Shown: positions 26,051-35,087 of the stretch, piece after piece
Numbering within the stretch: position 1 is the stretch's first letter
Layout of the letters: each line of letters opens with the position of its first letter
Source of the DNA: Phycisphaerae bacterium
Lineage (GTDB): Bacteria > Planctomycetota > Phycisphaerae > Sedimentisphaerales > Anaerobacaceae
Assembly (NCBI GenBank): GCA_021736645.1
Contig: JAIPFM010000196.1
Location: forward strand, 1-51,121
Reading direction: 5' to 3'
DNA: 51,121 nt
The notes under the pieces: generated by a model
What the model was told of the DNA's origin: nothing
Database searches by the model: none
Seen by the model: the letters and a program-made list of their open reading frames with translations, nothing else
Made by a program: the position numbers and the translations under genes

Positions 26051-26284
26051 CTAGAGTGCCATGTCTTCACAGTGGGTGAGCGTCGGGGTGGCCTCACCGT
26101 TCGGTGTGGTGATGGTGACGTGGTCGAATTGCCAGCCCCTGGCCTGGGTGATGCGTCCAGCACTGCGCGTCCCGAAGTGGCAGTCTTTGAAACGAAAATC
26201 TTCAATGACCGACTCCGGCATGCTTGAGGCGTTGATGGTCGTTCTATGGCATGCGACTGGGAAATCTGGGTGATTGATCTCGAC
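26051..26284 (-). pseudogene. C-terminal relic of a GH28-like (polygalacturonase-type) beta-helix protein
   Basis: One minus frame is open for 77 codons, between a TGA at 26285-26287 and a TAG at 26051-26053. It reads MPESVIEDFRFKDCHFG, AGRITQARGWQFDHVTI and ends GEATPTLTHCEDMAL. This matches the last coils of planctomycete GH28 and similar right-handed beta-helix proteins, with IEN-type F/DCxF steps. There is no usable start and no upstream remainder of the gene. It is read as a deletion relic; the match is by eye. Confidence 0.5.
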
Positions 26285-26390
26285 TCAGGTCAATTGTGGT
26301 TAAATATTTCCCGGTACAGAGAAAGTGTACCCCAGTTGTGAGAATAGTGCCTAAAAGTCTGGTTTTCCCGGTTTCATCGCGCTGCAGACA

Positions 26391-26420
26391 TTGACCCAAA
26401 CCCTTAATTTCTGGTATGAT
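26391..26420 (+). promoter_or_regulatory. Extended -10 promoter of the cytochrome operon
   Basis: TTGACC at 26391-26396 and TATGAT at 26415-26420 have an 18-base spacer, and TGG directly before the -10 box makes an extended -10. The predicted start, about 26427, is within a few bases of the first ATG at 26430. The transcript would have almost no leader. Confidence 0.65.
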
Positions 26421-26429
26421 ACGTGCATC

Positions 26430-27398
26430 ATGTTAACAGGGTATCAGCGTCATTTTCAGACTGTCAGCTTGTGGTTTTGTCTTGGTTTTGCTGGCGTATT
26501 ATTTTTGAATCCAATGTCTACGGAGGGGACTGTCGAGGCTCTCCAGGGATTGGACAAGACTCCCCATGGGGAGTCGGATCGCTGTGATGTCTGCCACATG
26601 TCCGCAGAGGGAGAATCCTCGGCCCTGTTGTTCGATGGCGATGTCATGGCTTTGTGTCAATCCTGTCATGACGGGAAAAAGGCCTCTCAGGAGGTGCACC
26701 CAGTGGCTGTGCCTGTGACATCCATGGCAGCGCATTGGCCATCTGATTTTCCCCTGAAAGAAGGCCATATGACCTGCCTGACCTGCCATGATATGGCCAG
26801 GGCATGTCAGGGCGAGGCCGCGGCCCCCGCGTATTTGCGAGGCCAGGTGGGCCGGCATCGCGTGGAGTTTTGTGCGCGCTGCCATGACACAGAGCAGGCC
26901 AAACGTTTCAATGTGCATGATCAGAAGGAAGCTGACAGCTTCAAGACAGAGACCTGTTTATGGTGTCACGTGGGCCCATGGGATTCAGAGACGCCAGGGT
27001 ATGAAAACCCCGTGTATCCATTGCGTCCCTATGGTTCAGGATTGTGTGAGAACTGTCATGCTGTGGCGTCCGACCATCCATCCGGTGGACCGCATATGAA
27101 TGCCTTGCCGTCTGAAGAGATGATGTGGTATATGGCAGCCAATGAACTGCGAGAGAGAATGCGATTGCCATTCAAGGATCTGCTAAGCTTTGTCAAGGCG
27201 GCCAAGCGGTCGCCGCGTGCCTTGCCGTTGAACTCGCAATCACGCATTACATGTTATACCTGTCATAATCCGCACGAGACCGGTGTGATCCGGGCATCGA
27301 GTCCCCGTGCATTGGGTGCCGAGGGCAAGCAGGCCCGGAACTATCGACTTCGTGCTGCAAAAAAAGGCCAGATGTGTCAGGCCTGTCACAATAAATGA
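26430..27398 (+). CDS. Exported octaheme c-type cytochrome
   Basis: 322 residues with a signal peptide (LWFCLGFAGVLFLNPMS region). Eight CXXCH heme sites are seen: CDVCH, CQSCH, CLTCH, CARCH, CLWCH, CENCH, CYTCH and CQACH. Spacing is irregular, so this is not an ordinary tetraheme repeat. The ATG at 26430 is chosen because an upstream in-frame start lies at the -35 box. It should carry electrons in the periplasm or at the outer membrane. It is the first gene of a five-gene operon whose later proteins are membrane b/c cytochromes and a 24-heme protein. Confidence 0.9.
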   Translation: MLTGYQRHFQTVSLWFCLGFAGVLFLNPMSTEGTVEALQGLDKTPHGESDRCDVCHMSAEGESSALLFDGDVMALCQSCHDGKKASQEVHPVAVPVTSMAAHWPSDFPLKEGHMTCLTCHDMARACQGEAAAPAYLRGQVGRHRVEFCARCHDTEQAKRFNVHDQKEADSFKTETCLWCHVGPWDSETPGYENPVYPLRPYGSGLCENCHAVASDHPSGGPHMNALPSEEMMWYMAANELRERMRLPFKDLLSFVKAAKRSPRALPLNSQSRITCYTCHNPHETGVIRASSPRALGAEGKQARNYRLRAAKKGQMCQACHNK

Positions 27399-27406
27399 GG
27401 TGGTCT

Positions 27407-29230
27407 ATGCATGACAAAAACATTCGAAGCAAGTGGATCGACACACCCTTGGGACTGGTCCTGGGTGTGCTGTGTCTGGTGATGGTCCTCTCGACTTGGG
27501 CGGCTGCAGTGGATTCAGACAACTGCCTGATGTGTCACCGCTTTCGCGGCCTGAGTCGGGTCGACAAGGAGGGCGACTCCAGGTTGTTCTATGTGGATGA
27601 AACCCTGTTTAACAAGGGGCCGCATGCACGTGTGAGCTGTAAAGGGTGTCATGTGGATATCAACAAAATTCCGCATGACAATGCCTTGCCAGTGGATTGC
27701 CTGCAGAGCTGTCACATTGAAGAGCCCACGCGTGAAATCATTTTCACGCATGCCAAGGTCCATGACACGCTCCAGGACAGCGTCCATGCCGTCACCACAC
27801 CCGACGGTCAGCCAAAAGAGCATCCGGAAGATTTTCCTGAATGCAAGGATTGCCATGACAATCCTCTGTTTCGACCGGTCTCACTCTTCAAGACCGTTCG
27901 CGCGGGTGTCAATGAACGGGCCATTGGACGCTGCACCGTATGCCACTCTGACGATGGCTTTGCCAGATATTTTTATTCGCATGTGACTTCCCGCATGCAC
28001 AAGTCACGTGATCCCCGTGAAGTGGTGGAAATGTGTTCCACGTGCCACGGAGACTCTGCGCTGGCCAAACGCCACGGCCTGCCGGATGTGGTATCCAGTT
28101 ACCTGGAGACGTACCACGGCAAGGCTGTGCTGCTCGGGTCGTCCCAGGCGCCGGACTGCCTGGACTGCCACGCGAGTCACGGGAGTGTCCACGAAATGCA
28201 TTCGGCCAAGGATACCCGTGCCTCCGTGAACGCCGAGAATCGGTCGGAGATCTGTGGGACGCCGGATTGTCACGGGGCTGCGGCGCCGGCTCTGGCCTCG
28301 TTTGATGTACATGCCACCCGAAATGCAGCGACCCATACCATGGAATTCGGCGTGGGCCTGTTCTTTGTGATCATGACATTGGGGCTGCTTCTGCCGATTC
28401 TGACGCTCAATTTCCTGGGCCTGATTCGTGAATTGCTGCCAAGCCATCAGGCGGAAGAGGAACTGGAGCAACTGACCGAACAGGCCAGACAGCGGGCTGC
28501 AAAGCTGGGCGGGCTCCAGCGTTTTACAGGCATGCAGAGATTTCAACACGCCTTTCTTGTGGTCACATTTGTGATACTCTGCCTGACAGGCCTGCCCATG
28601 AAATTCCCGAACACGGCGTGGGCCCCTGTGGTGTATTCCTGGTTTGGCGGGATTGAAATGGCGCCGATATTTCACCGTATTGCCGGTGTATCCATGCTGA
28701 TCGGGTTTGCATTGCATGTGCTGGTCATTCTCCTGAGCGTGGCGTTCAAACTGGCCAAGAAAAATGAGCTGAGTCTGATGAATTGGATCAAGGCGGTGTT
28801 GACCCTGCCCATGATTCCCACGGCTCAGGATGGGAAAGACATCGTTCAACTGGCGAAATATGTATTCTTCCTCAGTCCGAAACGGCCGCATTACGGCAGG
28901 TTCTGCTGGAAGGAAAAACTGGAGTATCTTGGGCTCTTCTGGGGCATCGCACTCTTGGGCGTGACCGGGATCCTGCTGTGGGGCGAGAGCCTGTGGAGCC
29001 ATGTGTTGCCAGGGTGGGTGCTCAATATCTGCATCCTGGCCCACACCTATGAATCCTTCCTGGCCATGGCCCATATTACCCTGGTGCATATTCCAGGTGT
29101 GCTCGGTCTACCGGGTATGAATCCGCTGTCGGGCATGATCCTGAATGGCAAGATATCTCCTGAAGCCCTGGCAGAGGAACATGGCGCAGAGATCATAGGC
29201 TGGCAAACAGCCAAGGAGGTGGTGTCATGA
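27407..29230 (+). CDS. Membrane multiheme c / cytochrome b hybrid
   Basis: 607 residues. After an N-terminal hydrophobic segment, the first half has six CXXCH sites (CLMCH, CKGCH, CKDCH, CTVCH, CSTCH, CLDCH) plus two unusual ones, CLQSCH (CX3CH) and CGTPDCH (CX4CH). The second half has several membrane helices with conserved histidines (RFQHAFLVVTFVILCLTG, FHRIAGVSMLIGFALHV, HTYESFLAMAHITLVH) like prokaryotic cytochrome b561 or FdnI-type subunits. It probably takes electrons from quinol and passes them to soluble hemes. Start 27407 has GAGGTGG upstream; a start at 27395 overlaps the previous stop as ATGA. Its stop overlaps the next start as ATGA. Confidence 0.88.
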   Translation: MHDKNIRSKWIDTPLGLVLGVLCLVMVLSTWAAAVDSDNCLMCHRFRGLSRVDKEGDSRLFYVDETLFNKGPHARVSCKGCHVDINKIPHDNALPVDCLQSCHIEEPTREIIFTHAKVHDTLQDSVHAVTTPDGQPKEHPEDFPECKDCHDNPLFRPVSLFKTVRAGVNERAIGRCTVCHSDDGFARYFYSHVTSRMHKSRDPREVVEMCSTCHGDSALAKRHGLPDVVSSYLETYHGKAVLLGSSQAPDCLDCHASHGSVHEMHSAKDTRASVNAENRSEICGTPDCHGAAAPALASFDVHATRNAATHTMEFGVGLFFVIMTLGLLLPILTLNFLGLIRELLPSHQAEEELEQLTEQARQRAAKLGGLQRFTGMQRFQHAFLVVTFVILCLTGLPMKFPNTAWAPVVYSWFGGIEMAPIFHRIAGVSMLIGFALHVLVILLSVAFKLAKKNELSLMNWIKAVLTLPMIPTAQDGKDIVQLAKYVFFLSPKRPHYGRFCWKEKLEYLGLFWGIALLGVTGILLWGESLWSHVLPGWVLNICILAHTYESFLAMAHITLVHIPGVLGLPGMNPLSGMILNGKISPEALAEEHGAEIIGWQTAKEVVS

Positions 29231-30096
29231 GTCACGGGAGTTCAGTGTGGAAAAAGAGTCAGTTGTTCGCGTGTGTGGTGTTCTGGATTGTGGTGCTTGG
29301 GGCGGCGTTCTGGTGGTTGACCCTGTACTTGATAGGCACACTGGGCGATACCTTTGCCGAGGCCACACCTGCGGCCAGTGCCATGACGTCCATTGACAGT
29401 GTGGTGGCGCTGACGGAAAAGAAGGTGGTCCGGTATCTGGGGGAATGGGAGCTTCAGGAACCCAAGCTGGCCGGTCACTTTCACCATGTGGGACAGTGGT
29501 ATCAGGCAGATACGCAAAACTTCTGCATCAAGTGCCATGGGGCAGCCCCCCATTCAAGAAGCCCCCAGTTGCGCGCATTTCTCAACATGCATAACCTGTT
29601 TATATCGTGCCAGGTCTGCCATGCTCGAGAACAGGCGGATAGCCAGCCCACGCGTTTTGCCTGGCTGGACTTGAACACCAACCAACTGCGGGAAAATCCG
29701 GACATGGAACAGGGCGTGTGGGGTGAATACGGCGCAAAGATTGTACCGCTGATGGACGCGCAGGGCGATCCCAAGCCGCTGATCCTGGCCGAGGAAGCCA
29801 GCTTCACAACAGATTTTCGAAAGAGAATGGATGGTCTCACGGACAGCCAAAAAGCCAAGGGCAACAAGGTCATCCACAGACGCTGCATTGATGTTCCGGT
29901 TCGATGTTATGATTGCCACAACACGCAGGAGGCCTTTTTGCCCTACACGAATCTGGGCTACTCGGAAGACAGGGCCTCCTTCCTGGTCAGCGCAGAGGTC
30001 GCGGATCTTGTGGCCCGATACGAAACCTTCTACCTGCCGAATCTTCTCAACACCCAGGCACCGACTGGAGAAGACACCGGAGACGCCGCTGAATGA
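29227..30096 (+). CDS. Membrane-anchored triheme cytochrome
   Basis: 289 residues. The N-terminus (LFACVVFWIVVLGAAFWWLTL) is a membrane anchor, and three CXXCH sites follow: CIKCH, CQVCH and CYDCH. Histidines in NMHNL and VIHRRC may be distal ligands. Position after the b/c hybrid suggests a role as a partner or electron relay in the same complex. AGGAGG lies just upstream, and the stop overlaps the next start as ATGA. It does not clearly match NapC/NrfH, which usually have four hemes. Confidence 0.8.
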   Translation: MSHGSSVWKKSQLFACVVFWIVVLGAAFWWLTLYLIGTLGDTFAEATPAASAMTSIDSVVALTEKKVVRYLGEWELQEPKLAGHFHHVGQWYQADTQNFCIKCHGAAPHSRSPQLRAFLNMHNLFISCQVCHAREQADSQPTRFAWLDLNTNQLRENPDMEQGVWGEYGAKIVPLMDAQGDPKPLILAEEASFTTDFRKRMDGLTDSQKAKGNKVIHRRCIDVPVRCYDCHNTQEAFLPYTNLGYSEDRASFLVSAEVADLVARYETFYLPNLLNTQAPTGEDTGDAAE

Positions 30097-31076
30097 AAAG
30101 GAACCCCTCAGGTCTCAACAGATGTCACGGTGTGACTCTGACATGGCTCTTGTTGACATGTGTGGCACACCGGGCCACGGCTGTCATGCCCCAGGCCATT
30201 TCGGATCACTGGGCCAATGGGACCTGCGTGGTGCGCAGGACGGTTATCACAGGGTCCGCAGACTCACCCTTTAACATGCCCACAGATTGTGCGGTGGCCG
30301 CAGACGGGCGTCTGTATGTGCTCGATGGGGTGAACAATCGCGTGGTGGTCTGTGCGCCTGACGGCACGATCCAATTTCAATTTGGCAGCCAGGGCAGCGG
30401 CCTGGGTCAACTGCAGTTTCCCCTTGGCATCACTGTGTCACAGGCGGGCGAGGTCTATGTGGCCGATGCCGGCAACGGACGATTTCAGATATTTTCCAGT
30501 GCAGGACAAGCCCTCGAGGCCGTGCCCATTCCCAAGGCCACATCCGGTTCGCGCAGCGATCCGTCGGATCTGGTGGTGGATCAAAATCTGCATCGGCTCT
30601 ATGTGGTGGACAATGACAACCACAAACTTCACCTGTACAACCTGCAGTCCAAGACCTTTGAAACGGTGTGGGGCAGTCAGGGGCAGGGACGTCGCCAGTT
30701 CCGGTATCCCTTCCTGATCGATATCTCCGACAAGGGGTATCTGTTTGTGGTGGAACCGATCAATACGCGCGTTCAGGTCCTGAATCCCCAGGGGAAGTTC
30801 GTGAATTTCGTGGGCCATTGGGGCGTGAAGGCGGGCCAACTCTTTCGGCCCAAGGGGGTCGCCGTGGTCGGGCATCGTGTGTATGTGACTGACAGCTATC
30901 TTGGGCGGATCCAGATGTTTGATGTCACGGGTGAGTTCCTGGGCGTCCTCTCCGACAGGGCAGGCGCGCCGATTGCGCTCACCACGCCGACAGGTATTGC
31001 TGCAGACATTCCCAACAAGCATCTCTATGTGGTGGAACTCAAGGCAAATCAGGTGTGCCGACTGGACGTGGAGTAA
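30093..31076 (+). CDS. Exported NHL-repeat beta-propeller
   Basis: 327 residues with a signal peptide region (LTWLLLTCVAHRATA). NHL repeats are clear: FNMPTDCAVAADGRLYVLDG, GQLQFPLGITVSQAGEVYV, DNDNHKLHLYN, FRPKGVAVVGHRVYVTDS and TPTGIAADIPNKHLYVVE, giving a six-blade propeller. Such proteins often sit beside multiheme cytochromes in extracellular electron-transfer operons. It may scaffold or bind the 24-heme protein encoded next. There is no good ribosome binding site; ATGA coupling to the upstream gene is probably used. Confidence 0.88.
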   Translation: MKRNPSGLNRCHGVTLTWLLLTCVAHRATAVMPQAISDHWANGTCVVRRTVITGSADSPFNMPTDCAVAADGRLYVLDGVNNRVVVCAPDGTIQFQFGSQGSGLGQLQFPLGITVSQAGEVYVADAGNGRFQIFSSAGQALEAVPIPKATSGSRSDPSDLVVDQNLHRLYVVDNDNHKLHLYNLQSKTFETVWGSQGQGRRQFRYPFLIDISDKGYLFVVEPINTRVQVLNPQGKFVNFVGHWGVKAGQLFRPKGVAVVGHRVYVTDSYLGRIQMFDVTGEFLGVLSDRAGAPIALTTPTGIAADIPNKHLYVVELKANQVCRLDVE

Positions 31077-31082
31077 GTGACC

Positions 31083-33704
31083 ATGCGGGGTAGAGCACCG
31101 ATATCTGACATGCTGATGACGTGCCTTGCAGGGCTGATGATCGGTCTGCCCAGTACCCGGGCAGGGGAGGCACTGCAAAATTCCAGTCGCGAATGCGCCA
31201 TATGTCACATTCGCTGGGTGGATGCCCTGGTGAGAACCGAGTCTCAGACCGAGCCCATGGAGAAGGTGCTGGAGAGACAGGCCGGCAGTGGGGACATGTG
31301 CCTGTCCTGCCACGATGGATCTGTGGCAGATTCACGATTCAAAATCTGGTCCACACGTCACCACACCACCGGCCAGGTGCCCTCCCCAAAAATCAAGATT
31401 CCGACAGATCGATTTCCCCTGGATGCGCAGGGCCGCATGACCTGCTCCACCTGTCACACGGCCCACGCCGTGTCTGAAAGCTCTGACATTCGCACGGTGG
31501 TCTTCCTGCGGCAGCCCAATGTGGATTCTTCACTGTGTCTGGCCTGTCACGGATCGCATGCACAGATCAATGATGTCATGCACCCTGTGGGCCACATGGA
31601 AGCCCCTGTACCCAAGGTGATTCTCGAGGCTGGCGGCAAGACCTCTGAAGACGGGCACAGTGTCATCTGCCAGACCTGCCACGAACCGCATGGTGCCAGG
31701 AACGACTGGATGCTGGTACTGCCGCCCTCCAAACTCTGCATTGCCTGCCACACGGACAAGGATCCGGACATGGCCTCTCAAAACGGCATGCCGTTTCATA
31801 AGATTGGAAAGTCCTATGCCGGGTTTGAACCGCCGGTGTCACTGCTGGATAAAGAAGCGACATTCGGCCCCGAGAATGAGCTGACCTGCCTGTCCTGCCA
31901 CCGTCTGCATGACGCCTCCGGTGCCAAACCCCTGTTGATTCAAAAGAATGAAGACAGCGGCCTGTGCGTGGAGTGTCATACCCAGGAGAAGGCCATGTAT
32001 GAGTCTCCGCATGACCTGCGCCGCAGCGCACCGGACATCAAGAATGCCAAGGGAGAAACACCCTCTGAATCAGGCCCCTGTGGCGTGTGTCACCGCATTC
32101 ATGGCTGGGCCAGAGACGTGCACCAGGCAAGCAGCCCGCACAGCGCCGGCTGCCTGGAGTGCCATGAGACAGGCGGTCCTGGCTCACACAATCGTCCCTA
32201 CATGGCCTCCCACCCGCTGGGCATCCCGTTGCCTGAGGGCCAGACCACGGCCTTGCCCCTGGACGAAACCACCGGCAGCATCGGGTGTTTGACCTGTCAC
32301 AATCCGCATACACCGCTGCACGAGACAGAGGTCGTACCGGATGAACCGGCGCCGCGGTCCTTTTTGCGTTTGCCAGGATCTCAATTATGTGTCGAGTGTC
32401 ACAGCAACAAGACAGACGCCCGGTTCAGTGCGCATGATCCTGTGGGTTTTACGCCAGAACTGCGCCAGAGTCTGTCGCTGAATGCCGCCATGGGATCCTG
32501 CCGCGTGTGCCACTCCACGCACAATGCCAAGGGACCTCACCTGTGGTCTCAGACACCGCGGGACTCTCAAACGGAAACCCTGTCCGGGCTGTGCCAGGCC
32601 TGTCATAGCCACCAGATCACAGAACCGGCAGAGACGAATCACCCTGATGTCACATCCAGATCGCTGACACAGAAGCTCGGCGATGCCATGGACTCGGATA
32701 CCCACACAGGCTGTGGCGCGTGCCATGACCCTCATGCAGGACCGGAGCAGCCTGCCCTGTTGAGGCAAGGTCCGGAGGCCCTCTGTGTCACATGCCATGA
32801 CCGGGAACGGGGTGTGACAGCCTCCGTGCATGATCCCAATGGAACGCCCTGGGCGAACTCTCTGGGATTTGACTCCCAATCCCTGTGTCTGGATTGCCAT
32901 CCCGTGCATGTGCCAAAGACGCAAGGCCGCCTGTGGCAGGCACTGGGCGGACAGGCGGAAACGCAGCTCTGCTCTGTGTGTCACAGTCCTGGCAAGCCCG
33001 GATTGGCGGTGGAAACCCCGCACGTGGGTCAAGCCATTCCGTCAGATCCCAATGCGCCCCATGCTCGTCCCCTGATGGAGTCACACAGTCAAATCCGCTG
33101 CTCCACCTGCCACAACATTCATCAGGCCGGGCAGACCACCTGGCTGCTCAAGGCCCCGGTTCAGGATGGCACGCTGTGTCTGACCTGTCACCCGGAGATG
33201 AGTGGTGTGCTTGGAACCCATCACGATTTGAGGCAATCCGGTCCTGACGTGGAAAATATACGAAACGAGCGGCCCGAGGACTCCGGCCCCTGCGGTGTGT
33301 GTCACAAAATTCATGGAACCGCCTCTGCACCGGGTGTGTGGGCACGGACCGCCACCGTGACTTGGGATTATGGTCGTCACCTGTGCACGGACTGTCACAA
33401 GCCTGGACAGAATGCCGAGGCCCGTATCCCTGACCACACAGGCCATCCGGATCTGCCCCTGGTGAATCGAACCGGCCTGGATCAGGCATCATCCATGCCC
33501 ACGTTCACGCCGCAGGGTGAATCCTCGCTCACAGGCAGCATTGCCTGCCAGACGTGCCATGATCCGCACCTGGCCCCATCCGGCAATCCCCGGGACCACA
33601 GGTTCCTGAGAACCGGCACGCAGCAGAAGCTTTGTGTGGCGTGTCACGACATGGAAGGATTATGGCGTTATCTCTATTACCACCAGGAAAAACGCAAACC
33701 ATAG
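31083..33704 (+). CDS. 24-heme exported c-type cytochrome
   Basis: 873 residues with a signal peptide. I count 24 CXXCH motifs, from CAICH to CVACH, mostly in doubled-CXXCH form (for example CQTCHEPHG and CLTCHNPHT). An internal repeat is visible: HDLRRSAPDIKNAKGETPSE plus SGPCGVCHRIHG in the first half, and HDLRQSGPDVENIRNERPED plus SGPCGVCHKIHG in the second. It should form an extended heme chain outside the inner membrane. The ATG at 31083 is preferred to a GTG at 31077 because GGAG lies nine bases before it. It is the last gene of the operon. Confidence 0.92.
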   Translation: MRGRAPISDMLMTCLAGLMIGLPSTRAGEALQNSSRECAICHIRWVDALVRTESQTEPMEKVLERQAGSGDMCLSCHDGSVADSRFKIWSTRHHTTGQVPSPKIKIPTDRFPLDAQGRMTCSTCHTAHAVSESSDIRTVVFLRQPNVDSSLCLACHGSHAQINDVMHPVGHMEAPVPKVILEAGGKTSEDGHSVICQTCHEPHGARNDWMLVLPPSKLCIACHTDKDPDMASQNGMPFHKIGKSYAGFEPPVSLLDKEATFGPENELTCLSCHRLHDASGAKPLLIQKNEDSGLCVECHTQEKAMYESPHDLRRSAPDIKNAKGETPSESGPCGVCHRIHGWARDVHQASSPHSAGCLECHETGGPGSHNRPYMASHPLGIPLPEGQTTALPLDETTGSIGCLTCHNPHTPLHETEVVPDEPAPRSFLRLPGSQLCVECHSNKTDARFSAHDPVGFTPELRQSLSLNAAMGSCRVCHSTHNAKGPHLWSQTPRDSQTETLSGLCQACHSHQITEPAETNHPDVTSRSLTQKLGDAMDSDTHTGCGACHDPHAGPEQPALLRQGPEALCVTCHDRERGVTASVHDPNGTPWANSLGFDSQSLCLDCHPVHVPKTQGRLWQALGGQAETQLCSVCHSPGKPGLAVETPHVGQAIPSDPNAPHARPLMESHSQIRCSTCHNIHQAGQTTWLLKAPVQDGTLCLTCHPEMSGVLGTHHDLRQSGPDVENIRNERPEDSGPCGVCHKIHGTASAPGVWARTATVTWDYGRHLCTDCHKPGQNAEARIPDHTGHPDLPLVNRTGLDQASSMPTFTPQGESSLTGSIACQTCHDPHLAPSGNPRDHRFLRTGTQQKLCVACHDMEGLWRYLYYHQEKRKP

Positions 33705-33814
33705 GCTTTCGCCAATGGTTGTAGGTTGTAGGGTTCACGGTTCACGGTTAAAAGGTTCTGGATTAACGCAGTCGGCTTTCCAACCGTGAACCTCCTAACC
33801 TGCGAAGCCTATGG
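33699..33814. repeat. Convergent-gene hairpin, family 4, likely bidirectional terminator
   Basis: Two nested perfect inverted repeats: CCATAGGCTT (33699-33708) with AAGCCTATGG (33805-33814), and GGTTCACGGTT (33732-33742) with AACCGTGAACC (33782-33792). A second TTCACGGTT copy lies at 33741-33749. The outer arms include the stop codons of both convergent cytochrome genes. A long stem would serve both transcripts. Confidence 0.8.
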
Positions 33815-34870
33815 CTTCGCATTGGCCTGAGTGTAGGCCTGGCCAAATTGCAGGACAAACACCTCGAGTGCCTCAGCAAGCCCCTTTTCACACTGGCGTG
33901 TGCCCCAGACCACAAGACTGCCGGTGTCCCAGGTCGTGGCGGAACAGGTTCGATGGGTGTCATCGCCTGGCAGGGGCGGCAGTTCCACAGTCTGTCGCAA
34001 GCTCAGGTTCAGGCTGCCTGACACGGCAGCAATCTGCCCGGACTGGGGAGACGGTACCTCGACCAATCTAAGATGAACGTCCAGAATGCCTGTGTGATCT
34101 GTTCGCGTGTCCTGGGTGAGCACAGGGATGCCGTGTTGTTCCAGTAACCTCTCAACCAGCTGATTGAGTTTCTCCGGTGTGAGGCCATAGGCTTCAAACC
34201 GTTTTGCCCGGTCAATCCCTGCGGTGACCTGTATGCCGTCAATCCCCTGAAGCGATTCAGCGTGCCCTACAAACCTGGATTGCAGCGTGACCTTGGGATT
34301 CATCAGATCGAGAAGTGCCTGGGCCTTGATGAATTCAGGTCTCAGGAGCATTCGATTCGGGCCGGTATGGGCCTGGTGGCAGGTCTGACATTCTGCGTAG
34401 GCAGGGTCTTTATGCCTTGAGATGAGATCGAGACTGGCCGTTTCATGGCATTGGTGACACAGTTGAGGGGGATCTTTTCTCAGCAAATAACCTTCGGTGG
34501 TCTGGTGAGGCGCATGGCATATCAAACACTCGCCTGTGGCCACAGGCCCATGCACCCACCCCTTCAAATTGGACAAAGCCGTGTGGCAGGTGGTACAGAG
34601 CTGCGGTACAGGCGATTTAAGACCGGCCTGCTCAGGCGTGGCATCTGCATCCAGGGCGTTTACATGGCATGAAATGCACTCCTTGATCGACTCGTGACTG
34701 CCCCATGACAACACGGTCCTGACTTGATTGGGTTCTGCCGCCAGAAGTTCAGTGGGCGCATTATCTCTCGGTTCAGTGACTTTCTGCGGCTGCGCGTGAG
34801 CACAAAGCAAGCAAAAAGAAACCAGTGCGATTCCCAGCATACTACCGATGTACCTGTTCAAGATCGTCAA
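33809..34870 (-). CDS. Exported pentaheme cytochrome with unknown C-terminal domain
   Basis: 353 residues. The leader MLGIALVSFCLLCAHA is a signal peptide. Five CXXCH sites (CISCH, CTTCH, CLICH, CHQCH, CQTCH) lie within the first 165 residues. The C-terminal 180 residues have no heme site and are not recognised; they contain GLTPEKLNQLVERLLEQHGI and DTGSLVVWGTRQCEKGLAEA. The start is uncertain: a TTG at 34870 lies just after GAGGAGG, a second TTG is three codons later, and an ATG is ten codons later. It lies convergent to the 24-heme gene and has its own promoter. Confidence 0.8.
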   Translation of the reverse strand: MTILNRYIGSMLGIALVSFCLLCAHAQPQKVTEPRDNAPTELLAAEPNQVRTVLSWGSHESIKECISCHVNALDADATPEQAGLKSPVPQLCTTCHTALSNLKGWVHGPVATGECLICHAPHQTTEGYLLRKDPPQLCHQCHETASLDLISRHKDPAYAECQTCHQAHTGPNRMLLRPEFIKAQALLDLMNPKVTLQSRFVGHAESLQGIDGIQVTAGIDRAKRFEAYGLTPEKLNQLVERLLEQHGIPVLTQDTRTDHTGILDVHLRLVEVPSPQSGQIAAVSGSLNLSLRQTVELPPLPGDDTHRTCSATTWDTGSLVVWGTRQCEKGLAEALEVFVLQFGQAYTQANAKP

Positions 34871-34905
34871 TGCCTCCTCATTCAGCCAAATTTCAAGGAC
34901 CCATT

Positions 34906-34934
34906 ATTATACTGCAATTCGGGAGTTTATCCAA
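34906..34934 (-). promoter_or_regulatory. Promoter of the pentaheme cytochrome gene
   Basis: On the minus strand, TTGGAT (34934-34929) and TATAAT (34911-34906) have a 17-base spacer. The start of transcription, about 34899, leaves a leader of about 30 bases that contains GAGGAGG. Confidence 0.65.
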
Positions 34935-35043
34935 GTCATTGATGTGGGGCCAGGGCCGTGTTTCTCAGTTTTTTTTGGGCATTGTCTCTCAGACGCAGGC
35001 GACGCCGTTGCACGCTGTTTTCGATATTCATAGAAGGGGCCTA

Positions 35044-35072
35044 TTGACTCCGGATCACGACTCTTTTATGAT
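35044..35072 (+). promoter_or_regulatory. Promoter of the selenocysteine tRNA
   Basis: TTGACT at 35044-35049 and TATGAT at 35067-35072 have a 17-base spacer, close to consensus. The predicted start, about 35079, is nine bases before the tRNA. Confidence 0.7.
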
Positions 35073-35087
35073 AAAGGAACCTTTTTC

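Noticed and set aside
26061..26273. 70-codon plus-strand ORF downstream of the oxidoreductase genes
   Set aside because: The opposite strand has a recognisable GH28-like pattern, and the plus-strand translation is low in recognisable structure.
28004..29089. 361-codon minus-strand ORF opposite the cytochrome b/c gene
   Set aside because: It is the antisense of a gene with eight heme motifs; its own translation is histidine- and glutamine-rich without domain structure.
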